Part shown: in pieces, positions 1 through 12,037 of the stretch
Layout: each line of letters opens with the position of its first letter
Numbering within the stretch: the stretch's first letter is position 1
Assembly (NCBI GenBank): GCA_020064725.1
Contig: JAGTWJ010000011.1
Location: forward strand, 1,364,001-1,428,000
DNA: 64,000 nt
DNA from: Drechslerella dactyloides
Taxonomy: Eukaryota > Ascomycota > Orbiliomycetes > Orbiliales > Orbiliaceae
Direction of reading: 5' to 3'
Position numbers and translations under genes: made by a program
The notes under the pieces: model-generated
Database searches by the model: none
What the model saw: only the letters and a program-made list of their open reading frames with translations
What the model was told of the DNA's origin: nothing

Positions 1-1369
1 GAACTCCCAAGCCAATAGACCCCTCGACGTCTACGCGCTCCAAGACTAGAGTTAAGCATTGCTCGCCACCTCCTCACGAAGCTTCGATGGCAACAAGATC
101 TCGCCTTGCAATTGGCCTGTTTCGCCAACGAGTTGCCATATAGCAACGTGCGGATGGTTACATCCGGCAACTTATCGACATGCATGAAACCAGCCAGGAC
201 TTATCTGGCCACGCAGGCTGAGTCTATCGGAATACTTAGTCTCGGGGCTATCGAAGTCCGTTTTCGCGACGTTGAGCGCGAGAGTTCTGCACAGCGGAGG
301 TTTTCGACGTCACACGACGGCGAATGGGGATGGGAACTTCAGGAGGGACGAGCGATCGCCCTCGCACCCTAGGACGTGATATCGCAATGACGCGGCGGCT
401 TTGGTCGGCATGATTCACTCATCCAAAAACGAGTTTTCCTTGTTGAAGACCTGGCTAATGCCAGGATGCTGTGGACAGGGCTTCCTAAACGAGCAAGCGG
501 GACCGTACTCTCGATACCTCGTAAACGGATGCTGAAAGATGCATCTCCACTTCCAACATCGCATCGACATCTTTGGTCGGGTCGAATTCAGCTTCGGCTC
601 AGCCTTCCCAGCTGAAGCCAGCTGAAGGAGCCAACGTGTGCATGAATTTGTCAAAAATGCGATTTTGACAGGCGCAGCTGCCCAAGTTCAAACAACAAAC
701 AGTCTTGGCTTCCGATCTGGACGCGATCGCGACAAGGTGGTCCCGACCAATCCAGTGCCACCAGTGTTACCCCGGATCGCCTGGTGGGTCGGCATGCGCT
801 GTGCCATGTCAGGCGCACGAGCAGCCCTCCCTCTTGCGGAAATTGGATCAAGGGCGGAAATGAAATGAAAGGTCCAATGGGGCATGTCTCGTGAACCATC
901 CCCCCTTTCCGCTCGTTGCCCCCCTCAATCACCCACGACGACAGACTTTGGCGGGTGGAGCAAATTTTTTGACTTTTTCCACCGTGAGTTTTTTTTTATT
1001 TTTCTTTTCTCCCGCAGAATGTCCCGGACGAAGGATTCGCATGCACCCCCTATTCTTGGATTGTTTTGGTTTAAGAGGCGCTGGCAGCCCACGCACGTCG
1101 TGCGTATCCTTTTCTAACTTCTTTCCTTCCACAACGTAACGGAATACAGCTGTCTACACTCGTTCACGAAACGCAAACTGTGCCTTCTCGACATTCGTTT
1201 TTAAACGCCCACTGTGTTTTCTCTCCGTCTTACCACAGTATTATCTAATAACTATATATACCGTCGCTTTCTCTGCGTCTTATCCATCTCGTTAACTCAC
1301 ACTCCGTTGATAACATCTTTGGTCATTCTAAAAACCTAATACCTACCATACCTACACATCACTATCACA
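1..1369. other. 5' intergenic region, no supportable gene
   Basis: Only short open frames without recognisable domains or splice-consistent extensions are present. The last 250 bases are pyrimidine-rich with a TATA-like run, as expected for the promoter and leader of the wall-protein gene that follows. Confidence 0.6.
1251..1260 (+). promoter_or_regulatory. TATA-like element
   Basis: The run actatatata lies about 110 bases before the start codon of the GPI-anchored protein gene and is followed by a CT-rich leader. The position and composition fit a fungal core promoter. This is inferred from sequence only. Confidence 0.4.
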
Positions 1370-2101
1370 ATGCGCTTCTTCAGCTCTGCCGTCGCCCTCG
1401 CCCTTGCGGCCTGCGCTTCCCTCGTGTCTGCTCAGACGACGCCACCTAGGGGCAATGCTATCACCCACCCGACTGTTGGCGATAACATCTCCGCAGGCTC
1501 CTCATACAAGATCGAGTGGATTCGCCCCGAAGGTCAAACCGTCACATTGACGCTCATGGGCGGTGATTCGAACGCGTTGACGCCTGTTGCCACGATTGCC
1601 TCTGGCATCTCGAACAGCGGCAGTTACACCTGGTCCGTGCCCAGCAACCTGCCCGCCAGCAGCAGCTACACGGTCAGAATCTCCTATGACAACAACCCGG
1701 CCAACTACAACTACTCTGATCGTTTCGAGTTCGCCAGCTCTGTTACCGCCACTTCCTCTGCTGCGTCCAGCACCGCTGCATCCAGCTCCGCGGCCTCTTC
1801 TAGCTCTGCTGCTTCTTCCAGCTCCGCTGCCAGCAGCACCTCGAGCGCCGCACCTAGCACTACCAGCGCCAGCAGCGCAGCCTCGACCTCGTCTGCTGCT
1901 ACCACCTCTGCTGTTGTCACGTCCAGCGTCAGCGGCAACTCGACCACCACCCTGGGCACTTCGACCTCTCGTCGGACCACCAGCACTCCCTCGCCACTCC
2001 CCACCGGTGCCGGTGCACCAGTCGGTGCTGGTTCCAGCACCCTCTCCAGCCCTGTGGCTGTCATCATGGCTGTCCTCGCCGCTGCTATCTTCATCCACTA
2101 A
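1370..2101 (+). CDS. Ser/Thr-rich GPI-anchored cell wall protein (Kre9/Knh1-like domain)
   Basis: Intronless, 243 residues. Residues 1-21 are a clear signal peptide ending ...SLVSA before Gln22. Residues about 30-120 resemble the Kre9/Knh1-like domain common in fungal GPI proteins: an opening 'IEWI.P.G..VTLTL', then 'SYTWSVP' and 'YTVRISYD'. Residues 123-215 are almost only Ser, Ala and Thr, the usual O-mannosylated stalk. A short spacer and a C-terminal hydrophobic tail (VAVIMAVLAAAIFIH) form a GPI attachment signal. It is expected to be exported and linked to the plasma membrane or wall; proteins of this family are structural or beta-glucan associated, but the exact role is unknown. The start is the only ATG placing the signal peptide at the N terminus, with leader context CACAATG. 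The very GC-rich reading frames on the other strand are shadows of the Ser/Ala codon run. Confidence 0.87.
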   Translation: MRFFSSAVALALAACASLVSAQTTPPRGNAITHPTVGDNISAGSSYKIEWIRPEGQTVTLTLMGGDSNALTPVATIASGISNSGSYTWSVPSNLPASSSYTVRISYDNNPANYNYSDRFEFASSVTATSSAASSTAASSSAASSSSAASSSSAASSTSSAAPSTTSASSAASTSSAATTSAVVTSSVSGNSTTTLGTSTSRRTTSTPSPLPTGAGAPVGAGSSTLSSPVAVIMAVLAAAIFIH

Positions 2102-3723
2102 ATTTGCGATGTAGCGCGGTTCGGTTGATTTGAGTCTGGAGCTTTGCACTCGTCAATTCTGGGCATTTGCCGGTGTTCAAATATATCATGCCGTCGATTG
2201 ATGTTTTGGCCTCACTATTTTTGCATTTTTCATTTCTATTCTTCAACGAAACAATCTTTCATGTAGATACAATACTTTACTTTCCTTCATATTCGAGGCA
2301 GGGGGACAATCGGCGGGTAGATGGGTAGGGAGGGGGTGCTCGCGGTGGTAGTATATTTCTTGATCTAGCAACTTGAATAATTTTAGTGAATGGTATCAAT
2401 GGTTACGTTATGATCGATTCTTCTCTTTTCCAAACTATACTAGTATTTTACATTATAATTCATTCCTTCAATTAATTGACTAAAAAATTCATATTATCTC
2501 TCCAACGTTGCATATCTTCACCAACCTTCTGAATTATTTTTGTCTAGTCTACACGATTTTCGCCTACGTTGTATTATCGTGATGCCATCACTTGACGTTG
2601 TGTCGGGTGCATCCACATGCCAAGTACGGATCCATCGACGCCGCGGGCCCGGCCATCCATCCTGATGTGGCTATCGATATCACATCGGCCGTCGTTATGG
2701 TTATCGTGTATCTCGCAGCTAGCGACGCGATGTATGCATGCATGCAGCAGTTACGGGCATGTGGACCCGTACACACCAGCAGCACCACAATGCACACATG
2801 CACACTCGAGCACTCACCCCATCCAGCGAGTCGAGTGCTCCAGTTCCATCGCACCGCTGCTAGCTGCGACGGGTATCAGCTGACATGTGTCCATGTAAGT
2901 ATGTAATCAGTGTGATGCGATGTGATGTAAACGTAGGGATGTATGTAAGGATGTAAACACACGCCCTTCCGAAGCTGTGCAGCGCAAATCCAATTTCCGC
3001 GTCCGACCGGCCGGCCTGCAGAACCGCGTCAATGGGTAAGTCCGTAACCAGGACGATGGGATGGGCTGGCTCATCACCGCAGCAATTTCACGACGCATGG
3101 CTGGCTGGAACGCGAGTGGGCTGCATGCCAGAACGTTGGTAATGTCCACGGCGAGAATTTTCGAGAAATGCGGAGCTAATCCGCTTCCAGGGCGCAGCAG
3201 CGCACACGTATGGTATATCTCCGACACAAGCACTTTTTTTTCCAAGAGACTTGTCGTAATTTCTACGTGCATGGTGCCTACATGCGGAGTTGAGTGGCAT
3301 TGTCCACGTATCTCGACAATTGCAATTTTGGTCTGCAGATGGGACCAATTTCCAGGTATATTCCTTCCTTCCGTCCGTGTCTACGCTGTCTACGGTACTC
3401 GGATATATGTGCATATCGTCGTCTGAAGGATCAGGATCGTGCATGTCCGCACTGCGCGCATTGCAGCAGGCGAGACAGTCGGCTCGAGTCAGCCTTATCT
3501 CAATTCGACCTGCAGCCTCCGTATCCTTCGGTGGAATGGTGGAGAAGCATCTTGTTCCTGCCTACTGCGTCCATGCATATGTATATTACATAAACAGCGA
3601 AAGCCAGCGCTAGCTAAGCTATATAGCCGCCCGTCCCATCGATCCCTTCAGAACAAGTATACTACAGTTATCGGACAACCTGCCTGCCTATCTGTACGTA
3701 CGTATGATGTACGTAGCGCGAAA
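2102..3723. other. intergenic region between convergent genes
   Basis: The wall-protein gene and HPM1 both end into this 1.6 kb stretch. The first 480 bases are AT-rich, as expected for a 3' flank. The remainder has scattered tgcatgca/gtatgta motifs and short open frames with no family resemblance. I see no gene. Confidence 0.6.
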
Positions 3724-5023
3724 TCACCTCATCGTGAGCACACCCACGACCCGTCCGACTCCGATCCCCCTCTTCTCCTCGCGCACGACCTCCCACCGCC
3801 ATCCCTTCCCTTCCATCAGCGCGACAAAGTCCGCAACGCTCCCGCCGACGCCAAAGTAGACGTCCTTCGCAGCGATGTACCCGCGTCCGTCCACGCCGTC
3901 GAGCGTGCCTTCCACCATCTCGACGAACTGCGCGATGGAGGATGGCGAGTATATCGTCTCGCTGGCGAGGAGCAGCGTTGCCATCGTGGACGGCGGGCTG
4001 GTAGTAACACCCTGACCGGCATCACCATGTACCAGCGAGACCATTTCGGGGCCCCAGGAACCGGAGAGAAAGGAGATGGTGATATTGCGGGCAGCGAGTG
4101 CGGCGGTGAAGGAGGTTATCAAATGCTGCGATATCGTTATTTCCGTCTCTGCTGGCTCTACATTTGCGTCGCTTCCCTGAGTATTAATAGGTATTCGCTC
4201 GCCACCTTCGCCATCTTGCTGGTCTGTAGAGTCGGGTGGCGCAGTATACGATGTTGCGTAAACGTACGCTAGCAGCAGATTGGGCAGCGTGACGAGTCGC
4301 AAGACGTCGATGTTATAGTCCGCGAGTGTCAAATGTACGCCGTGTGACAGCGGCAGCGACGGCGACGCTAGCAATGTCTGCAGAATGTAGCACGTCGGCA
4401 AGGCGGTTCCGCAGCCGAGTTCGAGTATGCGACGACAGTAGGGCTGCCAGATCTCGTCGTTTTCAGCGAGCTGCTTGACGAGGTCCGAGGAGCACTCCCA
4501 CGACTTCAGGCCGCCTTCGTAAGTGTTTGTTCGTATGTCCTCGTCTGTAAAAGCGGCGGTGAACCGGTCGTTGGTTGACGTAGTCCCGCTATTCGCAGCC
4601 ATGGTATCCTCGGCCATCAGCTGCATTTTTACATCGAAGAGCTCACGGCGGGGTATGGTGACTGTCCGCGAGGGGGAGAGCGGCAGCTGGAGGGTCGAGT
4701 AGGCGATATGCGGCGGTAATTGAGATATCTAGTGTCATTGTTCGTAGCGCACATTAGTATACGTGAACAAACGCAGCGTAAAGATCGCAATTTGTAATTG
4801 GTTCTCAAAGCGGTTCATATATGCCTCGAGATGGAATAAATTATACGCAGATGCAGATGGGAGCGCTTACGAGGTCGTCTAGCGAGTGCGCTGCGGCTGG
4901 CAGTCGGCTGGCAGACGCAGCCTCGGTCGCGACAGGGCCGCTCGACGCCGGCTCCGCATCGTTCGTCTGCACTTCCGCCCCGTCCTCGTCCACGGGCAGG
5001 TCAAAGTTGAACTTGAAGGACAT
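3724..5023 (-). CDS. HPM1: protein-histidine N-methyltransferase
   Basis: Two exons, 5023-4871 and 4728-3724, give 385 residues (yeast Hpm1 has 377). The intron has GTAAGC and CACTAG ends. The N terminus MSFKFNF and the block 'LPPHIAYSTLQLPL', then 'IPRRELFDVKMQLMAED', match the fungal Hpm1/METTL18 family. Motif I of the SAM fold is 'ILELGCGTALP' at about residue 153, followed by 'LTLADYN' (motif II-like) and 'SGSWGPE'. The enzyme methylates a histidine of ribosomal protein L3 in yeast and acts in the cytoplasm or nucleolus. A start at the internal Met near 4626 would lose the conserved 'SYSTL/RRELFD' region, so the upstream exon is required. It is divergent from SPT2 across 1.4 kb. Confidence 0.9.
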
Positions 5024-6384
5024 TTCCTAAGCGTGATGCAATATCGACCGTCGTCGGAAACGTTGCCGTAGACGCGGTAGACGTCGGCTGAGTATAAAAA
5101 TCTGCAGGGACAACGCAGCTGCAGCCGGCCGGTCGAAAATACCACACACACGGGCGCCGGATTCGGATGGTGGTGATAGGAGGAATTGGATTAACCCCGC
5201 CCGGGCCATGCGTGGAATAGCGTGGAAGATCTAGAGCGATGCCTCATCGAAATCCGTCGTCATCTTCCTATTTCCGCGCTGGTCTTGCACCACTGGCATG
5301 CTGCTCACCGACTGCTAGCTGATATGTTGTCATGCGGCCTGCATGTGCATCGTTGAAATGTGATCCTCCACCAGCAAATTGCCGTCCAAGCCAGCCCTTG
5401 CTTGGTGGTGATCCTGCTACCTAAAACTAGTACAGTAGCATCGCGAGAGAGCATCAGTCAGCGCGGCTGCGAGGATTGGGTGTGATCGAGATGGCTCGGT
5501 TGTCCCTGTCGGGCAATGCGAAGACAAGACCAGAATACAAGCGCCGGCGGACAGACATGCATGCACGTGCTGCACTCGCATTCGTCGGGGTCGAATCCGT
5601 GCAAAAGCTCCCGCAGGCTTGTCGCAGTGCACTGCCGCACCGCGCGGAAGGCCGAACCAAGGTTGGATACTCCAACGTTGGGATCGATTGTTCTCTCGAA
5701 ATAAGGGCGTTCGGACATCCCAATCTCCATTCGAAGGAGTGCTCCTGCCGTGCGACACCTGTTTCAGCGCGTCGAGAACCGCATGCACCTGCAATTGGTG
5801 GCGCTGAGGGTCCGAACCGCAGTCTTAGTCGCTAGTCCAGTAGCTTCCTACGGGCGTAACATGTATTGAAGCCTGAGGCTGTTGGTCGACGTCAGGCTGG
5901 TTGGTTCCAGGCAGTTGGCGGTGAGTCGCCTTTTTTAGCCGGGCGAAATTGTGGCAGGCGGCCGAGCTGGACTATAAATATCGCCCTCCACCTCGACCTT
6001 TTCCTTCCACCGGCCCACGCTCCTCTTTCCTCGCCCGCAGCCCCTGAACAGCGCCCTCCGAACCCCTTCCCATCGCCAGAACCGCGGACAGGCAGCGTGC
6101 ACACCGTCGAATCCAACTCCCGTCGGCAGCCCGGTTCGGACTCCAATTCGGCGCCGCGTGAAACGAACGAAGGGCCGGCCGTGCAGAAAAGTCGCTTGCG
6201 ATTTTTCTTCACAAAAAACTTCCAAACACAGCGGAAATCTCCGATCTGGCAACTTCCCCTGATCGCTCGCCACCCAACGAAACAACGACCCCATCGCGGC
6301 GAACCCCGGCGGCGTGAGTAGAACCTAGGATATCAAAGGAGCACCCGGACGAGCCTATCTTGGATATATAGCGAGCGGTTCACG
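5024..6384. other. divergent intergenic region HPM1/SPT2
   Basis: It carries the promoters of the two flanking genes. A tataaa-like run sits near 5093 on the HPM1 side and actataaata near 5970 on the SPT2 side. Open frames here are short, overlap one another on both strands and show no domain. I see no gene. Confidence 0.55.
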
Positions 6385-7718
6385 ATGGCCACTGGCCCGG
6401 GAGGCGGGGTTAGTACCGTCCAAGCGATGAGCATCGCTGCCTTTCCATCTACCGCCACCACAGCCACCCGAACGAGACGCTAACATCTTTCTCCCGTCTA
6501 TAGTTCAGTATCTCCAGCTTTCTCGACCAGATCGAGGGCAGCGGCGGGCCCACCGTAGCGGCCAACCCGTCGACTAATGGACGCGGATCGGACATTCGGA
6601 GGAGCGCGAACGGAGGTCGAGACGGCGCCTCGTCGAGCGTGAGGAAGGAGCGGCCTGCACCTATCGGCGTTCCGGGACGGGGGATAGAAGTCAAATCGAA
6701 TACCGCCTCGCCTTTGCACACGTTCACTCCGCCGATATCGAGAGCACTCGACGCGACACAGGATGCGGCGGAGAGGAAGCGGAAGCTGGAGGAGAACGGG
6801 GCGGATGAGCCGAAGAAGAAATCCCGGTTCGAGGGGATGACGAAGGAGCAGAAGGTCGCGGAGATCAAGCGGCTGAAAGCTCTGAAGGCCGCGAGGGAGG
6901 CTTCCAAGGCGAATGGCTCCTCCGCGAGGGACGGCAATGGCTCCGGATCCGCCGCCTCGAACCCAAACTCGCCGACGACGGCTGAGGCTCCCAGCAGGAA
7001 GCCCGCAAAGGGTTCCTACGCGGAGATCATGGAGCGGGCAAAGCAGATCCAGGCCACCGCCCCTCAGCCGGCCAAGATTGTCCACCATCGCAAGGTCGAG
7101 AAGAAAAAAATCTCCAAGCCGGACAAACCTGACCCTGCCACCAAGAAGTCGACAGCCGGTCCATCGAGAGCCTCGATTAGCAAACCGAGCGCATCGTCCG
7201 GTATAACAAAACAGCCCGCGGCCAAGCCTTCTGCCAGACTTCCCCCAGCCAAGAAACCGGAACCCCCCAGACCTTCTGAATCGCGAGCGAAACCTAAGCC
7301 GTCCGTCGAGTGGAGTGGGACAGCTCGCCCGTCCGCCGTCGCCAAACCATCCTCGAGCAAGCCAACGGCCAGACCCTCAGAACGCAGCCGAGAACGAGAA
7401 AGAGATGAACGAGAATACTCTCGTGACAGAAGCTGGGAGCGAGAGCGGGAACGGAGCAGATATCACTCGCCGGTCAAAAGGTATGTTAGATCACCCTCAC
7501 CCACATTCTCTTCAACTCATGCTCACCGTCTTCATAGATACCGCTACGTGGAGTCGGACGAAGACGAGTACGATTCGGACGACATGGAAGCCACCGGCAT
7601 CGACATTCTCGAAGAAGAGGATTTCTCGCGCGAGGTTGGATTCCGAGAGGACCTTGAGGCCGAGAAGCTCGAGAGAGAAATCGCGCTCAAGAAGGCCAAA
7701 AAGATGGGACGACGATGA
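6385..7718 (+). CDS. SPT2: SPT2 chromatin protein
   Basis: Three exons, 6385-6408, 6504-7480 and 7538-7718, encode 393 residues. The start is the ATG of a 24-base first exon (MATGPGGG) ending at GTTAGT; exon 2 continues 'FSISSFLDQIEG'. The middle is Lys/Ser/Pro-rich and disordered. The C terminus carries the SPT2 signature: an Arg/Glu-rich stretch, 'RYVESDEDEYDSDDMEATGI', 'DILEEEDFSREVGFREDLEAEKLEREI' (in two overlapping pieces) and a basic tail KKAKKMGRR. Spt2 is a histone H3-H4 binding protein that restores chromatin behind RNA polymerase II. The second intron (7481-7537) is 57 bases, a multiple of three and free of stops, so its retention would insert 19 residues just before the acidic block. 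Splicing is favoured because it fuses 'VKR' directly to 'YRYVESD'. Confidence 0.9.
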
Positions 7719-8350
7719 TATGCTCAACACCGCTTACGTTTTTCCGCTCACCGCAAATACCTACGCTATATACTTTTGCATTTCCCACGGAGTTGTTTCC
7801 GCTGTTCTCCTCTGGCTTTTTTGTTTTACTTCTTTCGCTTTTGGTATCGATATCCTGAGGACTGGCGCCGCAGCCAGTTGGCCTTGACACTTCTTATACA
7901 TCCCGAAGACTCGGCCTTTACGCTTTTCCTTTCCGTCAAGTCGCTTCGTTGAGCGTCTGGGTTTGTTTTCGGCGCTCGTTTTTGTCATTTTACTAGAGTT
8001 TTTGTTTCTTTGTTTCTTTCTTTTATTTTTTTTCTCCAACCTTTTTGGCGAAAATTGGATATGGTATCCACTCTTCCTTCCGAATCCATATTTTATAACA
8101 TCACCTTGTACTATATACTCTTCGAGATGCTAGCTAGCTCTACATGATATGCCATGGAACCAATGAATTGACGACGACTTGGGCACGTTTCAAGGCTAGC
8201 CGAGGAACGTACGCTTTACATTTGCTACTTGTAGACGGTGATTTGTGAGTACTATGCATATCATCGATTTATTCTTTGGGACGCCGAGCAGCGGCTGAAC
8301 GAGGCTGCGATAGTTCGCGGCACACTATTCTACAGACGGCTGAGCGCTGA
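7719..8350. other. intergenic region
   Basis: T-rich 3' flank of SPT2 followed by the promoter of the ZZ-domain gene. Short frames only; no gene seen. Confidence 0.55.
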
Positions 8351-9540
8351 ATGGAGAACAGTAACACCTTCTCTCATCCCTCAGACATCATCAGAGCCCG
8401 GTGCTCGCTCGCCTGGACGACTCGACATCCAATCCGAATGATGTTTGCAGGTATGAACTTCTTCTCAAAGGACTCGACGGACCGGTACCAGCACGGGGAG
8501 ACGCCTGGGAATCCTATCGAGGAACCAGCACCAGCTGTTGTATCCCAAAGTGAGGCAGTCGCCGCGGCAGTCGCCAACACGCGCTTCGAAACCCACGCCG
8601 TCGGGCCAGCCCCGGCCACGAGCACTTCCATATCTATTGCTGGAGACGCTGCAGCCGCGCAGGATCGCCTAGCCATTAATATCAAAGAGGGGCGGGTAAC
8701 CTGCACTGCCTGTCTGTGCAAAATCGACCGCGACAAGCCCAGCTTCCAATGCCTGGACTGCGTCGAATACGAGATCTGTACCGACTGCTACCTTGCAAGT
8801 CTATCCACTGACGAAGCATGCCATCACGATGCTGTCAACCACCGGTTCGAGAATATACCGCCGCTGAACCGCGAAGAGCGGGACGGACGCCGGCTGCACT
8901 GGGAGTCGTTTGTGACGGCCGACGGGGAGGTGTCGGTGGTGTTTCTGAAGCTCGTAGACGGGCTGTGGCGGTATCTCGATGAGTTTTTGGCACCGGGCGT
9001 GAGGGATGGGATGTCGGGGGAGTGGTATTATTACCTTTATACGTTTGGGTGTCCCGTTTCCACTTTGCTGCAGGATATTTCTCGGATGAGTGCCAGCGAT
9101 GACAGTACGTATTCCACACTCTTCCGTATACACTATCGGTTTCAGTACACGCATGATGCATTGGGTGTATATTATATTAATGCGTACCTGCAGTGAAAAA
9201 GGCCATGAGGAAAGAATTCGACGACTACAACGACTACTACAACATCGACGTTTGTCTCGACGCAGGCCCAGAGGGAAACACCCCACATTATACGAAGAAG
9301 GGATTCACGCAGTCGCTTCTGATCACGTACCTCGCATACCCGGAGCGGACGTACGACGGCGTCCTCGCGTTCCTGGACGTATTCCCCGCTGCGTATCTTC
9401 GCGAGCTGCCGCCTGGCCGTCCGAAGCGCGCGATGTACCCGGCTGCCGCTCATAGTCGACCGGATTGGAGGGTGTATAAGTTCCCGTCGTGGTGGGTGCA
9501 GACGCGGGCTTTGATGCTACGCCCTGTCGATGAGGGGTAA
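8351..9540 (+). CDS. ZZ-type zinc-finger protein, function unknown
   Basis: Exons 8351-9104 and 9194-9540 encode 366 residues. The GTACGT...CTGCAG intron joins GAC-A to TG, recreating Met and keeping frame into 'KKAMRKEFDDYNDYYNI'. Residues about 118-165 hold a ZZ finger: C-x2-C, C-x2-C (QCLDC), C-x2-C (CTDCY), then His residues (CHHDAVNHRF). ZZ fingers bind peptides such as histone tails or N-degrons. The C-terminal 190 residues are aromatic-rich ('SGEWYYYLYTFG', 'FPSWWVQTR') and match no family I can name. The start is uncertain: the paired ATGs near 8439 (MMFAGMNFF) are a good alternative to 8351, and a leader intron is possible. Confidence 0.72.
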
Positions 9541-9748
9541 GGCACAAAGCGGATCGGATCGACTGAGGTTCGTCGGTCGACGGCTATCGCGACGAATTTA
9601 CCACCATTTCCTCAACCATCTCCAAATCGATATACGTTGCACCTACAACATCCAATCCTACCACCCATCGTACGTCAATACCCTTCGCGAAGGAAATCTC
9701 ACCACCGCACCAAGGCAGTCAGCCGGGCGATCGATAGTGCGCACCACG

Positions 9749-10525
9749 ATGGCGGCCAGCGGGAAGTTCAGCTACACACCCCGCCACACCCTCGCCGGCG
9801 TAACCCCCGTCCAAACACCAATGGAACTCTGGCACCGACACCTCCGCAACTACGACGCCCTCCGCAGCAACCTCAAACCGCCGTACAAACCAACCGACAC
9901 CGCCACCCTCGCCGAATCCGTCATCTTCTTCCTGCTCGAATACGGGTACACGCACCCGCCGACGCTGCTCCATCCACCCGCCAGCATCGCGGCCGTACTC
10001 GAACTGTGCAGCCATGCGTTTTCCCCCGCCGTGATGAAGGCGCTCAGGACGGATATGGAGCTGTTCTGCAGCGCGATGGGGGAGTCGATTGAAAAAAGGA
10101 ACGGCGCAATGTTACATCTTGTCCAGTTTGCCGATACCGGGTCGGACGACGGGTTCGAAGAAGAGGAGGAGGAGGATCCCTGTCTGCATCGACCACCGCG
10201 TGCACGCAAGATTCCGTCCGTCGGGTATAATAATAACGGCGTCGTCAACAGCCACAAGAAGGATTATGGCGGCGGCGACAGTGGGCGGTTCGCGTTCGGT
10301 AGGCACAGGTCGGGTGATGTGTGGCCGGAGACGCTGGAGGAGTGGATATATGCGTTCTCAAAGGAAGTCTACCTCGAGTTCCGCCGGCGGGTGAAGCAGT
10401 CGCGGGCCGAGCGCGAAGCGGAGGACGAGCGGCGGCGGAAGAATCCTATCTATCGGTTGAAGAAGGCGCTTAAGCGGATGAAATGGGCAGCGGGGAGATT
10501 CGTTAGGAAGTTTATGGATTTGTAG
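9749..10525 (+). CDS. hypothetical protein with basic C terminus
   Basis: A single-exon frame of 258 residues. I chose the ATG at 9749 (context CACGATGGCG, MAASGKFSY) because the 73 in-frame codons upstream are Arg-rich and look non-coding. Residues about 20-115 appear helical and folded ('PMELWHRHLRNYDALRSNL', 'LAESVIFFLLEYGYTHPPTLL'). An acidic run (EEEEEED) follows, then a strongly basic helical C terminus (RRRVKQSRAEREAEDERRRK). I do not recognise a family. It lies about 210 bases after the ZZ gene on the same strand. A nuclear or nucleic-acid-associated role would be a guess. Confidence 0.6.
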   Translation: MAASGKFSYTPRHTLAGVTPVQTPMELWHRHLRNYDALRSNLKPPYKPTDTATLAESVIFFLLEYGYTHPPTLLHPPASIAAVLELCSHAFSPAVMKALRTDMELFCSAMGESIEKRNGAMLHLVQFADTGSDDGFEEEEEEDPCLHRPPRARKIPSVGYNNNGVVNSHKKDYGGGDSGRFAFGRHRSGDVWPETLEEWIYAFSKEVYLEFRRRVKQSRAEREAEDERRRKNPIYRLKKALKRMKWAAGRFVRKFMDL

Positions 10526-10864
10526 TGGATGCATGCGCGTGCTTTACGGGTGGCGTTCGATTCGAGGGTGCACTGGCTAGTTTCATGGTTTTGGTCGGTC
10601 TGGAGTACACTGTATGGTATTAAGATTACGGCGCTTTGCATCTTGAACTACGGCTGGTGAATCGAAGTTGGTAGCTAATATAGCTCGATCGGGTCGTCGA
10701 ATCAGAAACATGGAGCTATATCCGTAGAAAACTACAGATACGGCATAGTACTTTGGTGTTTTGTAATCAACAGATGGCGTTATCGGATAATTCCATTTCA
10801 ATGCATGCCTCCCTCGGCCCGCCAGCAATCTACCTTCCGAGCGGGTGACCCCAGCACAAGTCGC

Positions 10865-10902
10865 GCCCGGTAAACGGATACGAACCACCGATAAGACCGG
10901 GC
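10865..10902. repeat. 7-bp inverted repeat enclosing a B-box-like motif
   Basis: gcccggt (10865-10871) and accgggc (10896-10902) are perfect complements. Between them the minus strand reads GGTTCGTATCC (10886-10876), close to the tRNA T-arm/B-box consensus. The enclosed length is far too short for a tRNA and no D arm is present. It could be a tRNA relic or chance. Confidence 0.3.
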
Positions 10903-12037
10903 AAATTTTACATTTTTACAACGTATACCTGCAAGCACGCAAGCAAGCATGTGTTGACCCTGTTGCATGTATGTACTTACCTAGGTATACGCTGACAAAC
11001 CCAAGTCCCACGAAAGCGTCACCGCCTGCCCGATTCGCCAACGTCAGCGCCGAAAGCAGCGGGTGCGTAGTTTCTAGAAGGAGGCGACCGGCAGGGATGT
11101 GCTTATACACGTATAGATTCGGACGTGTGCGCAGCCAATGGTGGGACGTGCCGATGATGCAATACAGGGCTGGCAGGCGGATGCAGTTTTTTTTTTTTTT
11201 GGTTCGGGTGAATATTGTGTGGATGGGATGTAATGTAATGTACGTCGGCGAGCGGCGCGGCCGGCGGGGCCGAGGCTTAAGCGGGTGTGACTAAGCGCGT
11301 CATTACGGACGACATACGTCCTCGGAATTTGGACTTGAGACGGTTAACGGTTGGTGATGTAATTTTTGTATCGCATTGATGTAAAATGGCATTGCCGCTT
11401 GCAGGATGTAGTGAATCGATCGGTTTAACAATGTAGATCTGGGATAGAGGTGGATTGTGCTAGACGATCTCGATTTCGAGGGCGATGAAGTGTGGATCTA
11501 TTAGATATAGATCGGAGAGATAATTGTGTAAGGCTGCATTTGGCCGGATCTGGTATAGATCTGTGTACCTAGGTAGTTCTTAGCCTCGCGGGGGAGCAGT
11601 GTCGTATAGCATAATTGCTAGTGGAATATCAGTTGGACTTCATGGTGGCGTTGAGATTCGCCTAGATATAGTGGCTGGTGGATTTATATGTCGATAGCTT
11701 CATAGTTGAAGTCCTGAGTATCATGGAGAGTGGATGCTGGCTTGATAGTGTCGGTATCAAGCTTTGTAATACTAGATAATGTTGCAATGTGGAAATAAAA
11801 GTGGCAAGTTGAAGGTTGCTATAGGATAGGGTGTGGTGAGCACGAAACACCAGAAGTTTCGATGCCCAACATCGCGACCACTGAATTCCCAACTTCATCG
11901 ACAAACCCAACGACAAACCCAACTGGCCGATGACAAACTCGATATCAAAACTCACGATACCACACCCTCAACGTCTCCTAAAAACGCAAAAAAAGTACTC
12001 ACGAACTCGCCAAAAGATAACAATCTCAAAAAAACAA

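Noticed and set aside
1502..2149. Gly/Arg/Ser-rich minus-strand frame and Pro/Leu-rich plus frame over the wall-protein gene
   Set aside because: They are antisense and shifted readings of the Ser/Ala repeat and have no independent support.
5780..5850. A tRNA gene suggested by GGTTCGGACCC on the minus strand near 5816
   Set aside because: No A-box, anticodon stem or matching acceptor arms at the right spacing.
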